This document shows positions 10,101 to 18,522 of a DNA stretch of 64,000 bases, piece after piece; position 1 is the first letter of the stretch, and every line of letters begins with the position of its first letter. The stretch comes from Malassezia japonica (lineage: Eukaryota > Basidiomycota > Malasseziomycetes > Malasseziales > Malasseziaceae): the NCBI RefSeq assembly GCF_029542785.1, contig NC_083375.1, forward strand, positions 186,001-250,000, written 5' to 3'. The notes under the pieces are model-generated. The model worked only from the letters and a program-made list of their open reading frames with translations, made no database searches and was not told the origin of the DNA. Made by a program: the position numbers and the translations under genes.

Positions 10101-11492
10101 CTGGCGCACGAGCTCGGCACGCGCAGCCTCGCGGCGCGCGTGCTCCTCGGCCTTTTTGCGCTCTTCCGCCTCTTTTCGCTCGCGTTCCGCGGCGGCTTCG
10201 CGCTCGAGGCGCTCTTTGCGCTCGCGCTCGCGCTGCGCACGCTGTGCGCGGATCTGCGCGTCGCGCTCGAGCAGGCGCCGCTCGCGCTCCTGCTCCTCCT
10301 GGATGATCATCTGCTCGCGCTCGTTCTGCGAGACGTCCGGCAGCGGCGGCATCGCCTTGGACGTGCGTGGCGGCGCGCCGCGCGTGCTCATGCCGGTGTG
10401 GGCCATGTGAAATTCGTCCGAGTCCGTCTCTGCCTCGGACTCTGGCGTGCCGAAGCGCTCCGGGAGCGGCGGCAGGTCGCCGTCGTCGACGTCGACAAAC
10501 AGATCGTCCTCCTCCTCCTCAAACTGCGCGGGCGTGTAGAATGCGCGGCGGCGGGGCTGGCGGGGCGGCGTCGCCTGCAGCTTGGCGAGCTGCGAGGCCT
10601 GGTACGCCGCGTGGCGCTCGCGCTCCTCCGAGAGCCACTGCTCGTCGCGCTCGCGCTGCGTCTGCTCCTCGATCGCGTCGTCGTGGCCCACGGCGAGCGT
10701 CGCGAGCGTCGCGAGGTCCGACGGGACTTCGCGCGCCTGCTGCAGGATGCGCTGCTTGCCGCTCTTGCGTGTCTTGTCGCGGCGTTCTTTCGGGCGGTTC
10801 GCCGCGGAGCCCAGCGGGCGGAAGGGCACGGCGGCGAGGAGCGGCGAGCGCGCCGTGCTCCCCGCCGCCTTGGTCGCGGCGGTGACGGGCGAGGCCGGCG
10901 GCGACGGCTCGTTCGGCGGCACGGCCTCGGACCAGAGCGAGTCGGCCTCGCGGGCTGGCGCAAAGTCGCTCGGCGAGGCGCCCGTCGCGGCCTCGGCGGC
11001 GCGGGCGTAGCGGTGCTTTCGGCTCCAGATCGGGTCGGCAGGCGTCGAGCGCGTCCATGTTTGTGCGCTCGGTGCGAGGACCGACGGGAGCGACGGGCGG
11101 CGCTGCTCGTCCGCCTCGGGGCTCGCCACGCCCTTGGGCCGGCGCGTCGTGGGCGGCGCCGAGTCGATGTATTCCGCGTCGGCGTGGCGCTCGTGGCGCG
11201 GGCGGCGTGGCCGGCGCCGGCGCTCGTCTTCTACATCTGTACGCACATGAAGGCGCGGCTTTTCTGACCGCGCCCCGCGCACGTTCTGCTCCGAGGTCGA
11301 GCGGCGTATCGCCGGGTCGGCGCGCGACGGCATGCGCGGCGCCTGGCTCGGCTCGGTGAAGCGGATCGAGCGGGGCAGCGCCTGTGGCGCACTCGGCGCG
11401 CTCGGTAGTGTCGGCGACACGGCCTCGTGCGGCGCAGGCGACTCCACGCGCCCGTCCGGGGCGCGCTTCGTAAGCCCGCGGATGACATTCAT
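7155..11492 (-). CDS. Very large charged coiled-coil protein with conserved C-terminal domain (unknown function)
   Basis: Open frame of 1445 aa from ATG 11492 (MNVIRGLTKR). The frame is open up to ATG 11561, but that ATG directly abuts the stop codon of the upstream gene, leaving no promoter, so the inner ATG is preferred. Residues about 1-380 are disordered, Pro/Arg/Ser-rich; about 380-840 are an extremely charged single helix or coiled coil made of ERKERLAKEEQ-type repeats; the last 550 residues look globular, with a possible F-box-like helix (IVAALDFGDIRRLAETSRSL) and aromatic blocks such as YHGVVRYSGNSPVLYLD. I do not recognise the family. The layout suggests a cytoskeletal or membrane-contact scaffold; this is inference. 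Confidence 0.75.
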   Translation of the reverse strand: MNVIRGLTKRAPDGRVESPAPHEAVSPTLPSAPSAPQALPRSIRFTEPSQAPRMPSRADPAIRRSTSEQNVRGARSEKPRLHVRTDVEDERRRRPRRPRHERHADAEYIDSAPPTTRRPKGVASPEADEQRRPSLPSVLAPSAQTWTRSTPADPIWSRKHRYARAAEAATGASPSDFAPAREADSLWSEAVPPNEPSPPASPVTAATKAAGSTARSPLLAAVPFRPLGSAANRPKERRDKTRKSGKQRILQQAREVPSDLATLATLAVGHDDAIEEQTQRERDEQWLSEERERHAAYQASQLAKLQATPPRQPRRRAFYTPAQFEEEEDDLFVDVDDGDLPPLPERFGTPESEAETDSDEFHMAHTGMSTRGAPPRTSKAMPPLPDVSQNEREQMIIQEEQERERRLLERDAQIRAQRAQRERERKERLEREAAAERERKEAEERKKAEEHARREAARAELVRQQQEIAERKRRILRERKEREEQERKEREAREAEERKAREAREAKERKEREAREAEAARLLAVQEATEAKVRAAQEAEAAARAQREAEERARDEEAAEAARIEAERVRIETEMRLEQERVETAKREAAAKAEREAAEREAARLAEAARLERENREAEAARAKEQARREREEKEKEARRLAQLEAEKAAREKAESERVARLEAAALAEAARQERLARATKEEQERKERLAKEEQERKERLAKEEQERKERALKVEQERKERLAREEQERKERFAKEEQARRERIVREERERKERLAREEREKKERIERMRRIERERKEAEERAAKEAAARAAAEREHLEQQRVQIEEKALKRAKREAEDEDRVSRARGRRQEELSVDDDAESSIAASDATSTNADDAESETNLSELVTKKLQVVSKSATSGLQGILARADEKEGGIGPSLRFADPDPLRVSDSQGVRPHPELPWFNAVIDEGVPRTGPVETPVSAESAMSYLARSSVHGIYGVLRSAADAVQSAGSLDHSVAGDEDWMVRPAGPYRDGAVKYFPGFCIHGLADTEKFVEAPTGESDGERVFAASPYIVDAIVAALDFGDIRRLAETSRSLRRTLTGGAALTVVLERFLGPAGYVAWPDAADPLPLTLYDCEAFLLCSILKDEYRAVGQAYLAEGHRLDRRIPRLARTSLRAYSKVLARVRMAPDASTPTGRAPAWDGVLTLPTPQGLRRVAIQRPYTPGRVSLFKVWAPEDKSTSEVYSTELQRTERELFIAGIWRFLHRGDMALNVAKVDQYNDGRYIFNGEGFVPLASKHDPIGHLPSFLNLLLYPPTYYHGVVRYSGNSPVLYLDLLPWRAEIVHSMQLVRDNVETLGANGQLYRVSKWLYRAALTIDVPPSDAAEYEESPYDAHHGWNGTLVLEAEGTSEHARGILRRCVAPREPDSLLAAMLDSVMAGANATIDVPAVQPYEEGGAPPTYPWVILRERSRAGMIWLSLL
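9220..9460 (-). repeat. In-frame 33-bp tandem repeats encoding an 11-residue charged unit
   Basis: Within the coding sequence of the large coiled-coil protein, 33-bp units encode variations of RLAKEEQERKE. The three copies around 9365-9460 are nearly identical at DNA level, while flanking ones are more diverged, suggesting recent unit duplication. Copy number is likely to vary between strains. Confidence 0.75.
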
Positions 11493-11561
11493 CCCCGGCG
11501 TGGTCCCTGGAAGAGAATCTCCCCTACGTTTTATCGGCCGAATTATATTGTGGGGCAACAT

Positions 11562-13817
11562 TTAGCCTACGCGGTAGCGCGCATTCAGCGCGGCGATCTC
11601 CCGGCAGAAATAGCTCCACGTGACACTCTGCGCGCCGGCGCGCTGATAAGCGCGGTCCTCCAGCGCGTAGCAGCCGCGCCCGCCGCCGAGCTCCATGCGC
11701 GGCGCGGCGTTCATCGGGGCAGAGGGGTGCAGGCGCCCCTGGCACGCGGCGATGCACGCCTCCCATCCGCGCAGCTCCCAGAAAAAGAGCAGGTGGGGCT
11801 GGATCAGGACGTTGAGGCGGCGGCTGCGCACCAGCAGATAGGCGTCAATGAGGCTGCAGTCGAGGTGCGCCATGGCATAGGCAATCACGATTGTCGACGA
11901 GCGGCTCACACCGACGCGGCAGTGCACGAGCACGCGGCCGTTCGTCTTGCGCGCGTCCTCGATAAACTCGGTCGCCTCGCACATCATTTCGCGGAGGGGA
12001 TCCGTGCCGTCGTCGGCGACGTTGGTGAGGTTCAGGAGCTTGATCGAGCCGTCGTGGTGCGCGGCCGCGAGCGAGTGGCTCGCAGGGTCGGTCGAGTCGT
12101 CGTGGATCGCACTCTCGCCGACCGACACGACGTGCGTGATGCCGAGGGCATGCAGCAGACGTGCGTTGCGTGCGTGGCCGAGGTTGCCCAGGTAGAGGAA
12201 GGGGAGAATGCGCGAGGGGAAGCTCCCGTCAAAGTTCTCGTCGTCCATCCAGTCCTCGCTTTGCGAAGGGCGCAGCGCGCGGTCGACCGACACGGGGAGC
12301 GAGGCGATGCGCGCCTCGATCGCCGCGAGCAGCTCCAGGTCCTTGGCAAAGACAAAGAAGGACCGCCCGTACTCGAGCTGCAGCTCAAGGTAGGCATCGC
12401 TGAGCGAAATGCGTTTGGTATACATTAGGTAGGACAGGGCAAAGACCGACGACTCGGTGTAGCCGTCCGGGCAGTGGATCAGGGCGCGGCGTGCGATGTT
12501 GGGGTATAGGCATTGCGCGGGGTCGACGTGCGCGTCGAGCCACGCACACATCGTAAGGACTTGGTGCGAGACGGCGTGGATTCCTTCGCGGGTCAGACGG
12601 TGCATCGTGCCGGTGGGGCACTCAAAGTGCGCCGTCGGCACCTGCACGCGCTCGCCGTGCGCGACAGCCTTGTCAAAGGACGCAAAGCTGTCCGACACGG
12701 TGTGCAGGAAGCGCGCGGGGGGGGGCTGGCTGTCTTCCAACGCCTCGAGGCCGATCGAAAAGGTCGGCGCGCCGCTCACCGGCGCGTCCTGCGGCAGCGT
12801 CGCGTTCGGCAAAAAGTCGCGCGACGCACCGAGGTACACATTCGTCGCGATCGGCGAGGCGCGCGCCATGTGGTACATCTCGTCCTGCTCGCGCTGCAGA
12901 AAATCGACGTGGTTGTGCGCCACGCCGCGCGAATCGAGCGCCACGAGCTCGGGGCACTTTTGCTCGAGCTCCGCAAAGGGCTCCGTGACGAGGAACACAT
13001 TGTACTGCAGGCCGTCGAGGCGCATCTTGACGCGGTCGTACCAGTAGTTCTGCTGCGCGTACCGGAAGGCGAGCGCGGTCGCCTTGGCCGTTTCCGTAGG
13101 CCCTTCGGGGCTGTACACGACGATATCCGAGATCATGGCGTAGTTGATGCTCTGCGCCTGGAAGTTGCGCATGCTCACCTTGCTCGACGACGGCTGGCGG
13201 CGGAAGCGCGAGTCGTGTGGCGCAGGGCGGTCGAGGTGCGGCGCGCCGGGGGGGAAGCGCAGCACCTCTTCCGGCGCGAGCGACGAGACGAGCATCGAGT
13301 GCGTGGGCGGCGCCGAGAGCGGCACGTTGCCCTGGTCGTAGTCACAGAGCGTCTCTTGGTCCGAGTCGCTGTCGCTCGGCTCGGACGCGCGAACGATGGT
13401 CAGGCCGCGGTAGTTTGGCGCAGATGGGCTTTCGGTGGATGCGTGGAAAAAGTGGTTTTGCACCGCGTGCCCATTGTGGCCGCAGTATAAAAAGGGAAAG
13501 ACGACATTGTACGGCACGTCCAGCGTCTTGTACTCCTCGTAGAGCGTGCGCAGCTCGGTGGCATTCAAGGCACGGATCGGCGGTGCCATTGCAAGCTGCA
13601 TCGGCACCGCCGCATCCTCAACGCTGCTGGTATCGACCACCGGGTATGCGTCCAGATCCCTGTGTTGCAGGCCCCATACACGCGACGGTTGCGGCAGGGG
13701 CGCCAACAGGTGGGGTGGCGTATGCGCCACAGGCGCGTCCTTCGGCATGAGCTTCTCAGCGGCTGCAGACCCGGCGCGCGTAGCAACCGGGTGCATGGCA
13801 ATCCCTGCGGCACCCAT
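11562..13817 (-). CDS. PPS1: Dual-specificity protein phosphatase (PPS1-like)
   Basis: Single exon, 751 aa. The C-terminal third carries the cysteine-phosphatase signature VHCRVGVSRSSTIVIAYAM (P-loop HCxxGxxRS, about residue 650), preceded by an intact LGNLGHARN dual-specificity block and an upstream conserved Asp in the DDGTDPLREM region. The N-terminal two-thirds match the layout of yeast Pps1, a phosphatase linked to cell-cycle checkpoints, including a second, inactive DSP-like module (FLYCGHNGHAVQNHFF, IHCPDGYTESSVFALSYLM) in which the catalytic Cys-X5-Arg is degenerate. A second in-frame ATG lies at codon 8. The stop codon directly precedes the longest possible start of the next gene on the same strand. 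Confidence 0.85.
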   Translation of the reverse strand: MGAAGIAMHPVATRAGSAAAEKLMPKDAPVAHTPPHLLAPLPQPSRVWGLQHRDLDAYPVVDTSSVEDAAVPMQLAMAPPIRALNATELRTLYEEYKTLDVPYNVVFPFLYCGHNGHAVQNHFFHASTESPSAPNYRGLTIVRASEPSDSDSDQETLCDYDQGNVPLSAPPTHSMLVSSLAPEEVLRFPPGAPHLDRPAPHDSRFRRQPSSSKVSMRNFQAQSINYAMISDIVVYSPEGPTETAKATALAFRYAQQNYWYDRVKMRLDGLQYNVFLVTEPFAELEQKCPELVALDSRGVAHNHVDFLQREQDEMYHMARASPIATNVYLGASRDFLPNATLPQDAPVSGAPTFSIGLEALEDSQPPPARFLHTVSDSFASFDKAVAHGERVQVPTAHFECPTGTMHRLTREGIHAVSHQVLTMCAWLDAHVDPAQCLYPNIARRALIHCPDGYTESSVFALSYLMYTKRISLSDAYLELQLEYGRSFFVFAKDLELLAAIEARIASLPVSVDRALRPSQSEDWMDDENFDGSFPSRILPFLYLGNLGHARNARLLHALGITHVVSVGESAIHDDSTDPASHSLAAAHHDGSIKLLNLTNVADDGTDPLREMMCEATEFIEDARKTNGRVLVHCRVGVSRSSTIVIAYAMAHLDCSLIDAYLLVRSRRLNVLIQPHLLFFWELRGWEACIAACQGRLHPSAPMNAAPRMELGGGRGCYALEDRAYQRAGAQSVTWSYFCREIAALNARYRVG

Positions 13818-13850
13818 AGCGATAGTAGGTGGCGAAAATCAGTTCCTTAG

Positions 13851-13894
13851 GACAGGGACCCCTGGGGGCGCTGCGCCCCAGGTCCCTACTTGTC
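13851..13894. other. Imperfect 44-nt inverted repeat (hairpin) upstream of PPS1
   Basis: GACAGGGACCCCTGGGGGCG on the left pairs with CGCCCCAGGTCCCTACTTGTC-like sequence on the right, with single-base bulges and a very short loop around 13871. It lies 34-77 bp from the PPS1 start in the divergent PPS1/uL3m spacer. A second small palindrome (GGGTCCTGGACCC, 13918-13930) follows. It could be a 5' UTR stem in the PPS1 transcript or a bound DNA element. Confidence 0.6.
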
Positions 13895-13942
13895 ATTTGA
13901 GCTGCCTGTCAGAAAAGGGTCCTGGACCCAAGTGGATCGTTA

Positions 13943-13950
13943 TGACGTCA
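13943..13950. promoter_or_regulatory. TGACGTCA palindrome (CRE/ATF-type) in the PPS1/uL3m spacer
   Basis: A perfect 8-bp TGACGTCA, the consensus of CREB/ATF bZIP factors, lies 70 bp upstream of the mitochondrial uL3 start and 126 bp from the PPS1 start. A CACGTG hexamer follows at 13980-13985. Function is inferred from the motif only. Confidence 0.4.
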
Positions 13951-14019
13951 GTCTCAGGGTCAGGTTGCCCCGAGTGTTCCACGTGATGCTTACGTTTTCT
14001 TCGGCCTTTTCGCGTCGCC

Positions 14020-14988
14020 ATGCTGACGATGCCAAGCATGCTGGGTCGTGCGCTTCTCGCGCGGACGGCGCTGCCGATGGCAGCGTCGGCGCGCACATTC
14101 TCGACAGGGATGCGTCTGATGGAAAAGGAGGAGCCGACGTGGACGCCGACGTCGCGCCGTGTCGGTCTGATCACGCGCAAGATGGGCATGACGACCATGT
14201 TCACGCCGGACGGAAAAAAGGTGCCTGCGACCGTCTTGTACGTCGACGGCAACGAGGTGTCGCAGCACGTTGGCCTTGAAAAGACGAGCGATGAGGAGGC
14301 GCCTTACGTCGCGATGCAGGTCGCCGCGGTCGACGCACGGAAACAAAACGTCAGCGCACCGCTGCGCGGCCACCTCCGCGCGTCGGGCGTCTCGCAGCCG
14401 AAGCGCATCCTGCGCGAGTTCCGCGTGTCGCCGGATGCCATCGTCCCGCTGGGCACCAAGCTCTCCGCGGCGCACTTTGTGCCGGGCCAGGACGTCGACG
14501 TGCGCGCCATCACGCGCGGAAAGGGATTTGCGGGTGTGATGAAGCGCCACAACTTTGCAGGCGGCAACGCGTCGCACGGTGCGTCGCTCGCACACCGCAC
14601 CCCGGGCTCGATCGGTAACAACCAGGACCCGGGCCGCGTGTTCCCGGGCAAGCGCATGCCGGGCCGCATGGGCGGCACGGCGCATCGCACGGTGCAAAAC
14701 GTGCGTGTGCTGCGTATCGACCTGAAAAACGAGCTGATCTTTGTCAAGGGCGCCGTGCCGGGGCCGGAGGGCGGCGTGGTGATGGTGCAGGATGCACTCA
14801 AAAACCTGGTCAAGAATGCCTACTATACCTACCGCAAGGGCAAGACGTCGACCGGCGAGCTGATCGACCCCAAGAACGGCGTGCAGCAGTACCTCTCGAA
14901 CGGTCTGCAAGGCCTACCGTTCCCGGCTGGCACCAAGGAGATGGCCAAGGGCCTCCCGGAAGTGGTCGAAGTTGGGCCGCCTGCGTAG
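14020..14988 (+). CDS. MRPL9: Mitochondrial large-subunit ribosomal protein uL3m
   Basis: Single exon, 322 aa. uL3 is an early assembly protein near the peptidyl transferase centre. The first 30 residues (MLTMPSMLGRALLARTALPM...) form an amphipathic Arg/Ala/Ser-rich presequence, consistent with import into mitochondria. The uL3 core follows: RRVGLITRKMGMTTMFTPDG, AHFVPGQDVDVRAITRGKGF, the conserved KRHNFAGGNASHGASLAHR and GRVFPGKRMPGRMGG loop, and a C-terminal VPGPEGGVVMVQDAL. Length suits fungal mitochondrial uL3. A nearby second ATG (codon 4) could equally serve. It is divergent from PPS1 and convergent with the CPSF2 gene. Confidence 0.94.
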   Translation: MLTMPSMLGRALLARTALPMAASARTFSTGMRLMEKEEPTWTPTSRRVGLITRKMGMTTMFTPDGKKVPATVLYVDGNEVSQHVGLEKTSDEEAPYVAMQVAAVDARKQNVSAPLRGHLRASGVSQPKRILREFRVSPDAIVPLGTKLSAAHFVPGQDVDVRAITRGKGFAGVMKRHNFAGGNASHGASLAHRTPGSIGNNQDPGRVFPGKRMPGRMGGTAHRTVQNVRVLRIDLKNELIFVKGAVPGPEGGVVMVQDALKNLVKNAYYTYRKGKTSTGELIDPKNGVQQYLSNGLQGLPFPAGTKEMAKGLPEVVEVGPPA

Positions 14989-15461
14989 CATACCCAAAAT
15001 TGTAGAGGAAAGGCGTACGCCTAACAGAGAGAACGACGCGCACAGCTCCCTCTGCGCGGCCGAGTCTAACGACGGTTGCTAGCTACGAAAATAACAGGAG
15101 CGCTGTAAATGCCACACAAAGAGTTTACTGCCCCTACACAATGACCTCGGTAATGAATTCATCTCTATCCATCTACGCCCACCGCTACGATCCCCGCCAG
15201 GGACAAGACACGCTCGGTGCGCCTTTAATGAAGCCCTCCGATCCAAGCTCATCTTTAGTCAGCTGACGCGCACAAAGTGGCGCGACGCGAAAATATTTCG
15301 GGGCGCGGCGCAACGCCGTATTACTTCAGCGCACGGGCGAACGGCGCGAAAACGGCGCCGGGGCACGCGGCACCGAGCCCAGGGCGTGCCCAGGTCCTCC
15401 TGACGGATACCGAGGGTCACAAGGCCAAACTCGTGCAAAACTCCGGGCGCTATGCGTAGAA
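14989..15461. other. Region between uL3m and CPSF2 genes, mostly noncoding
   Basis: About 470 bases of mixed composition. No tRNA- or snRNA-like structure was recognised. A weak candidate small spliced gene lies at 15141-15459 and is listed separately. Otherwise I see only 3' flanks. Confidence 0.6.
15141..15459 (+). CDS. Possible small spliced gene, about 69 aa (weak)
   Basis: An open frame without ATG runs from 15259 to a TAG at 15457-15459 and encodes a basic, Ala/Gly/Arg-rich peptide with the well-formed end LLTDTEGHKAKLVQNSGRYA. An ATG at 15141 followed by GTAATG at 15150 and an acceptor ending TTTAG at 15258 would join in phase to give 69 aa. Against it: the implied 109-nt intron is unlike the 22-24-nt introns elsewhere in the window, and no family is recognised. 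In its favour: the stop lies 2 bp from the CPSF2 stop, the usual convergent spacing here. Confidence 0.3.
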
Positions 15462-18104
15462 CTACTGGTGTACTTGCGCATAGAGGTCATAGACAGACTC
15501 ACGGATACGCCCTAGCCCCGAGGACAGGTTGCCCTCGATCACAATACGCCCTGCGCCCTCCTTCTTGACCGTGACGCTGCGGTTATTTTCGGGCTGCTTG
15601 CGCCCGGTGGTCGGCGCGCCGTCGCAAACGAGCACGCCCTCGCCCGCAAAGTCGGCGCGGATACGGTGCTCGCGCGCGAGGTGCGCCTTGAGCGCCGATA
15701 GTTTCAGGTCGCCAATGTACAGTGTGGTGGGCGCCGCGGCGCCGCTCTCCTGGGCGGGCTCGTCGCGCACGAGCGTAGGCACGTCGGCATCCGACGCAAA
15801 CTCGGCGAGGGCACGGATAGGCATCACATTGTAGTCTTCAATCATGCTCCAGTGCGACGGGCCGAGGAGCGTATCGGCGAGCTTGACGCTGTACGCGTGC
15901 ATCAGCTCGCCGATGCGCACGGTAGTGCCGATCGGCGGCATGTACAGCTCGCGCGACATGCCTTTGACCGCATAGAGCATCCCATAGAGATCCGCATTCG
16001 TCGCCGCATCGCCATTCACCATAATCAGGCGCCGCGGCTGCAGCTGAGGCAGCAGCATCTTGAGCGCACGGCCGTCGTTCAGGCCTTGCATGTCGACAAA
16101 CATCACATGGCACCGCACCGCAACGCTCAGCTGCTCGGCCACGTACTTGGACGGGGGCTCGGGCTGCGCCACGCGCTTTTGCTCGTCGCGGGGGACGTGG
16201 CGCGTGGGGTCGAGCTGGTCCTCCTGTTCTTCCTCGAGGCGCCGACGCCGGCTCAGCCACTTGCTCGTGTCGATCGCCTCGCCGTACCCGTCGACCTTGC
16301 GCTTGCGCTCGACAAACGGAAACATGCGGTAGTGCACGCCGGCGCCGTACGAGTCGGCATCTTCCGCGCTGGGGAACGCCGGCGCACGGCTCGCGAGGCC
16401 GCGCAGGTAGATGTCGTACGAGAGCTCCTGGTGCCCTTCGGCGGCTGCGAGGCGCTCCGGCGCAATGTCGCGCGTCGACATGAGCAGGCGGTGCGCGTCG
16501 CGGTCCGCATTCAGCGGCTCGTCCTCGTCGCTCGAGTCGCTCGCGCTGCTCGCGTCCCCGTCCTCGTCGGCCTCGAGCTGGGGGCGCGCACGCTGCGGCG
16601 CACGCGCCTGCGCCTCTTGCGCCTCTTTTTCCTTCGACTGCTGCTCACGCTCGAGGTGCGCACGCAGCTCCTCGCCGGTCAGGCGCAGGCGGCGGCGCAG
16701 CTCGTACGAGACCTGGCCCCCGATCGACGCGGGCACGCCGACCTTGCCGCGGCGCCACGCGTCCGCGTCCGCCTGGAAACCGTTCCAGCGTTCCCACAGC
16801 GTGCGCAGCACGCTCCCGGGCTCGCCGCGCGACATGAGCAGCACAAGGCTGTCGGGATCGCTGAGAAAGTGGGAGAGCAGCTGGCGCGCAGGGCCGTGCG
16901 TCAGCGAGGCGGGCGTCGCAAGCACGACCTTGGGCTGCGACGGCGTCACGGCGCTGTGCATCTCTTCGACGGTCGAAAAGTAGCGCAGAAACGGAAAGTC
17001 GAGCGGCGACTTGAGCGCCGCCGACTGCTTGTTCCGCCGCCGCCCTTTGCCGCTGTCGTCGCTGAGCATCTGCGCGGCCCACTCGCGCGACATCCACTCG
17101 ATAAACGTGCGCGCGCGCTCGACAAACTCCTGCCCGGTATGGCTCACGAGGCACAGGGGGAAGCGCTGGTGCTGGTACGCGTACGCCCAGTGCTGGTCGA
17201 GGAGCACAAGCAGCTCCAGCAGACGCGCCGCGCTGTCCACCGGGATCAGCACGGAATGGCCGCCTTGCAGCGTCTGGTGGATGCGGTCGAGCAGCGCCGC
17301 GTCGCGGTCTTTTCGGCCGGCATTGGTATAGAGCCCGCGCTCGATATCGGTAATGAGCACGTCCGCGCGGCCCACAGAGTCGACCTGCGTCTTTTCCATA
17401 AAGGGGGTATTCGCCGTAGGCAGCAGCGCAGTGCGGTCCAAGTGCCGCTCGCGGCTGTGGTTCCAGTCCAGGGCCATGACCACGGTACCGATCGAGGGCG
17501 ACCGCAGCTTCCACACCGTGCCGCCGAGCGAGTGTCCCGCATTGTACGCGGTGAGCACAAGACCGGCCGACTTGCCGTCCAGCGGCGTCGGCTGCAGGAA
17601 GCGGAGCGTGCGCACCGCATCGAACGCGTCGTCGACCTCGGTCTCGGTCGGGAGCAGGCGCGCCGACGTGCCGATTTCCGTCTCTGCGGCCCACGCACGC
17701 ACGGCCTCTTGCATCACGAGGCGGCCCATGGTCTGTACAGGGAGCGTCGCATAGACGGTGCACTGGAGTCCGTAGTGCGCACGAGCGTATGCGTAAAAGC
17801 CGAGGTGCGAGAGCTCGGCATGCGTCAGCAGCACGACATCAATGGTCGGGCCGATACGCTCGAGGATCTGCGGCAGCGTGCCGACCAGCTCGGGGCGCGG
17901 CGTGCTTTCGGGATCGCCCGGCACCGCGCCGTGGTCGGCGAAAACAAAGTCTTCGGGGGCGCCGCAGTCAAGCAGGACGCGGCACCCATCGATCTCGACC
18001 AGGTACGAGACCGCCTTGGGCTGCTCGGTGCTGCTTACTTCACGCCCCTTGCCTTTTGCGTCCGTACTGCAGTACGGACCGGCGAGCGGCGTAAATTCCA
18101 GCAT
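15462..18104 (-). CDS. CFT2: Cleavage and polyadenylation specificity factor subunit 2 (CPSF100/Cft2)
   Basis: Single exon, 880 aa. CPSF2 is the inactive partner of the CPSF73/Ysh1 endonuclease in the mRNA 3'-end processing complex in the nucleus. The N-terminus shows the metallo-beta-lactamase fold (YLVEIDGCRVLLDCGAPEDF, then VVLLTHAELSHLGFYAYARA), where the zinc-binding HxHxDH of active family members is replaced by HAELSH, as expected for CPSF2. The beta-CASP region follows (AYNAGHSLGGTVWKL, VVMALDWNHSRERHL, VLATPASLTHGPARQLL). A charged linker of about 130 residues precedes the C-terminal domain (RRLIMVNGDAATNADL, VTVKKEGAGRIVIEGNL). Length agrees with fungal Cft2. Confidence 0.93.
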   Translation of the reverse strand: MLEFTPLAGPYCSTDAKGKGREVSSTEQPKAVSYLVEIDGCRVLLDCGAPEDFVFADHGAVPGDPESTPRPELVGTLPQILERIGPTIDVVLLTHAELSHLGFYAYARAHYGLQCTVYATLPVQTMGRLVMQEAVRAWAAETEIGTSARLLPTETEVDDAFDAVRTLRFLQPTPLDGKSAGLVLTAYNAGHSLGGTVWKLRSPSIGTVVMALDWNHSRERHLDRTALLPTANTPFMEKTQVDSVGRADVLITDIERGLYTNAGRKDRDAALLDRIHQTLQGGHSVLIPVDSAARLLELLVLLDQHWAYAYQHQRFPLCLVSHTGQEFVERARTFIEWMSREWAAQMLSDDSGKGRRRNKQSAALKSPLDFPFLRYFSTVEEMHSAVTPSQPKVVLATPASLTHGPARQLLSHFLSDPDSLVLLMSRGEPGSVLRTLWERWNGFQADADAWRRGKVGVPASIGGQVSYELRRRLRLTGEELRAHLEREQQSKEKEAQEAQARAPQRARPQLEADEDGDASSASDSSDEDEPLNADRDAHRLLMSTRDIAPERLAAAEGHQELSYDIYLRGLASRAPAFPSAEDADSYGAGVHYRMFPFVERKRKVDGYGEAIDTSKWLSRRRRLEEEQEDQLDPTRHVPRDEQKRVAQPEPPSKYVAEQLSVAVRCHVMFVDMQGLNDGRALKMLLPQLQPRRLIMVNGDAATNADLYGMLYAVKGMSRELYMPPIGTTVRIGELMHAYSVKLADTLLGPSHWSMIEDYNVMPIRALAEFASDADVPTLVRDEPAQESGAAAPTTLYIGDLKLSALKAHLAREHRIRADFAGEGVLVCDGAPTTGRKQPENNRSVTVKKEGAGRIVIEGNLSSGLGRIRESVYDLYAQVHQ

Positions 18105-18522
18105 GGCGACAAGAGCGAAATGTGGAGGGGGGAACGGGTGGGGGAAGGGGGAAGAGAAGGTGAGGGATCCATGGGCAGTAGCGTGCTTGGGACGGATAGG
18201 GAACGAGTGTCGAGCGTGTGCTAGATGTATATAGTGCTACGAGGGGCTACAAAGGGACCGGTGTGCTTGGGATGCATCGCAGCGCTGGCGCGTGCAGAGC
18301 ACGGGCGGAAGGCGGCTTGCTGCCCCCTCCACTAGCGAAATAGGCCTATTTTGGCATAGGTACGGGGGAAGCGTGTCGCTCCTGGTTGGAAACACGTCAC
18401 CTCAATGCAATGCGCTCCTCCTTGGCGACTCTAGCGTGTGTAGCACAAACCCATGGCTGTTCCTACGCCTATTACACCGGCCAAGCCCGTCCTGCCATCT
18501 TTACTACTGTTCTATGCTACAC
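18105..18522. other. Intergenic region between CPSF2 and F-box gene
   Basis: About 420 bases. The left part, just upstream of the CPSF2 start, is G-rich (GGAGGGGGGAACGGGTGGGG on the + strand, i.e. C-rich on the transcribed side). The remainder is mixed sequence forming the 3' flank of the F-box gene. I recognise no RNA gene and no convincing coding frame. Confidence 0.6.

Noticed and set aside
11493..11561. ATG 11561 as start of the large coiled-coil protein
   Set aside because: It lies immediately after the stop codon of the upstream gene, leaving no 5' UTR or promoter, and the region contains an AT-rich, promoter-like stretch. ATG 11492 is preferred, though the longer form is not excluded.
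18105..18522. Possible RNA gene (tRNA, snRNA) in the intergenic region
   Set aside because: No B-box-like GGTTCGANTCC, cloverleaf pairing or Sm-site pattern was found by eye. The same check failed in 14989-15140.
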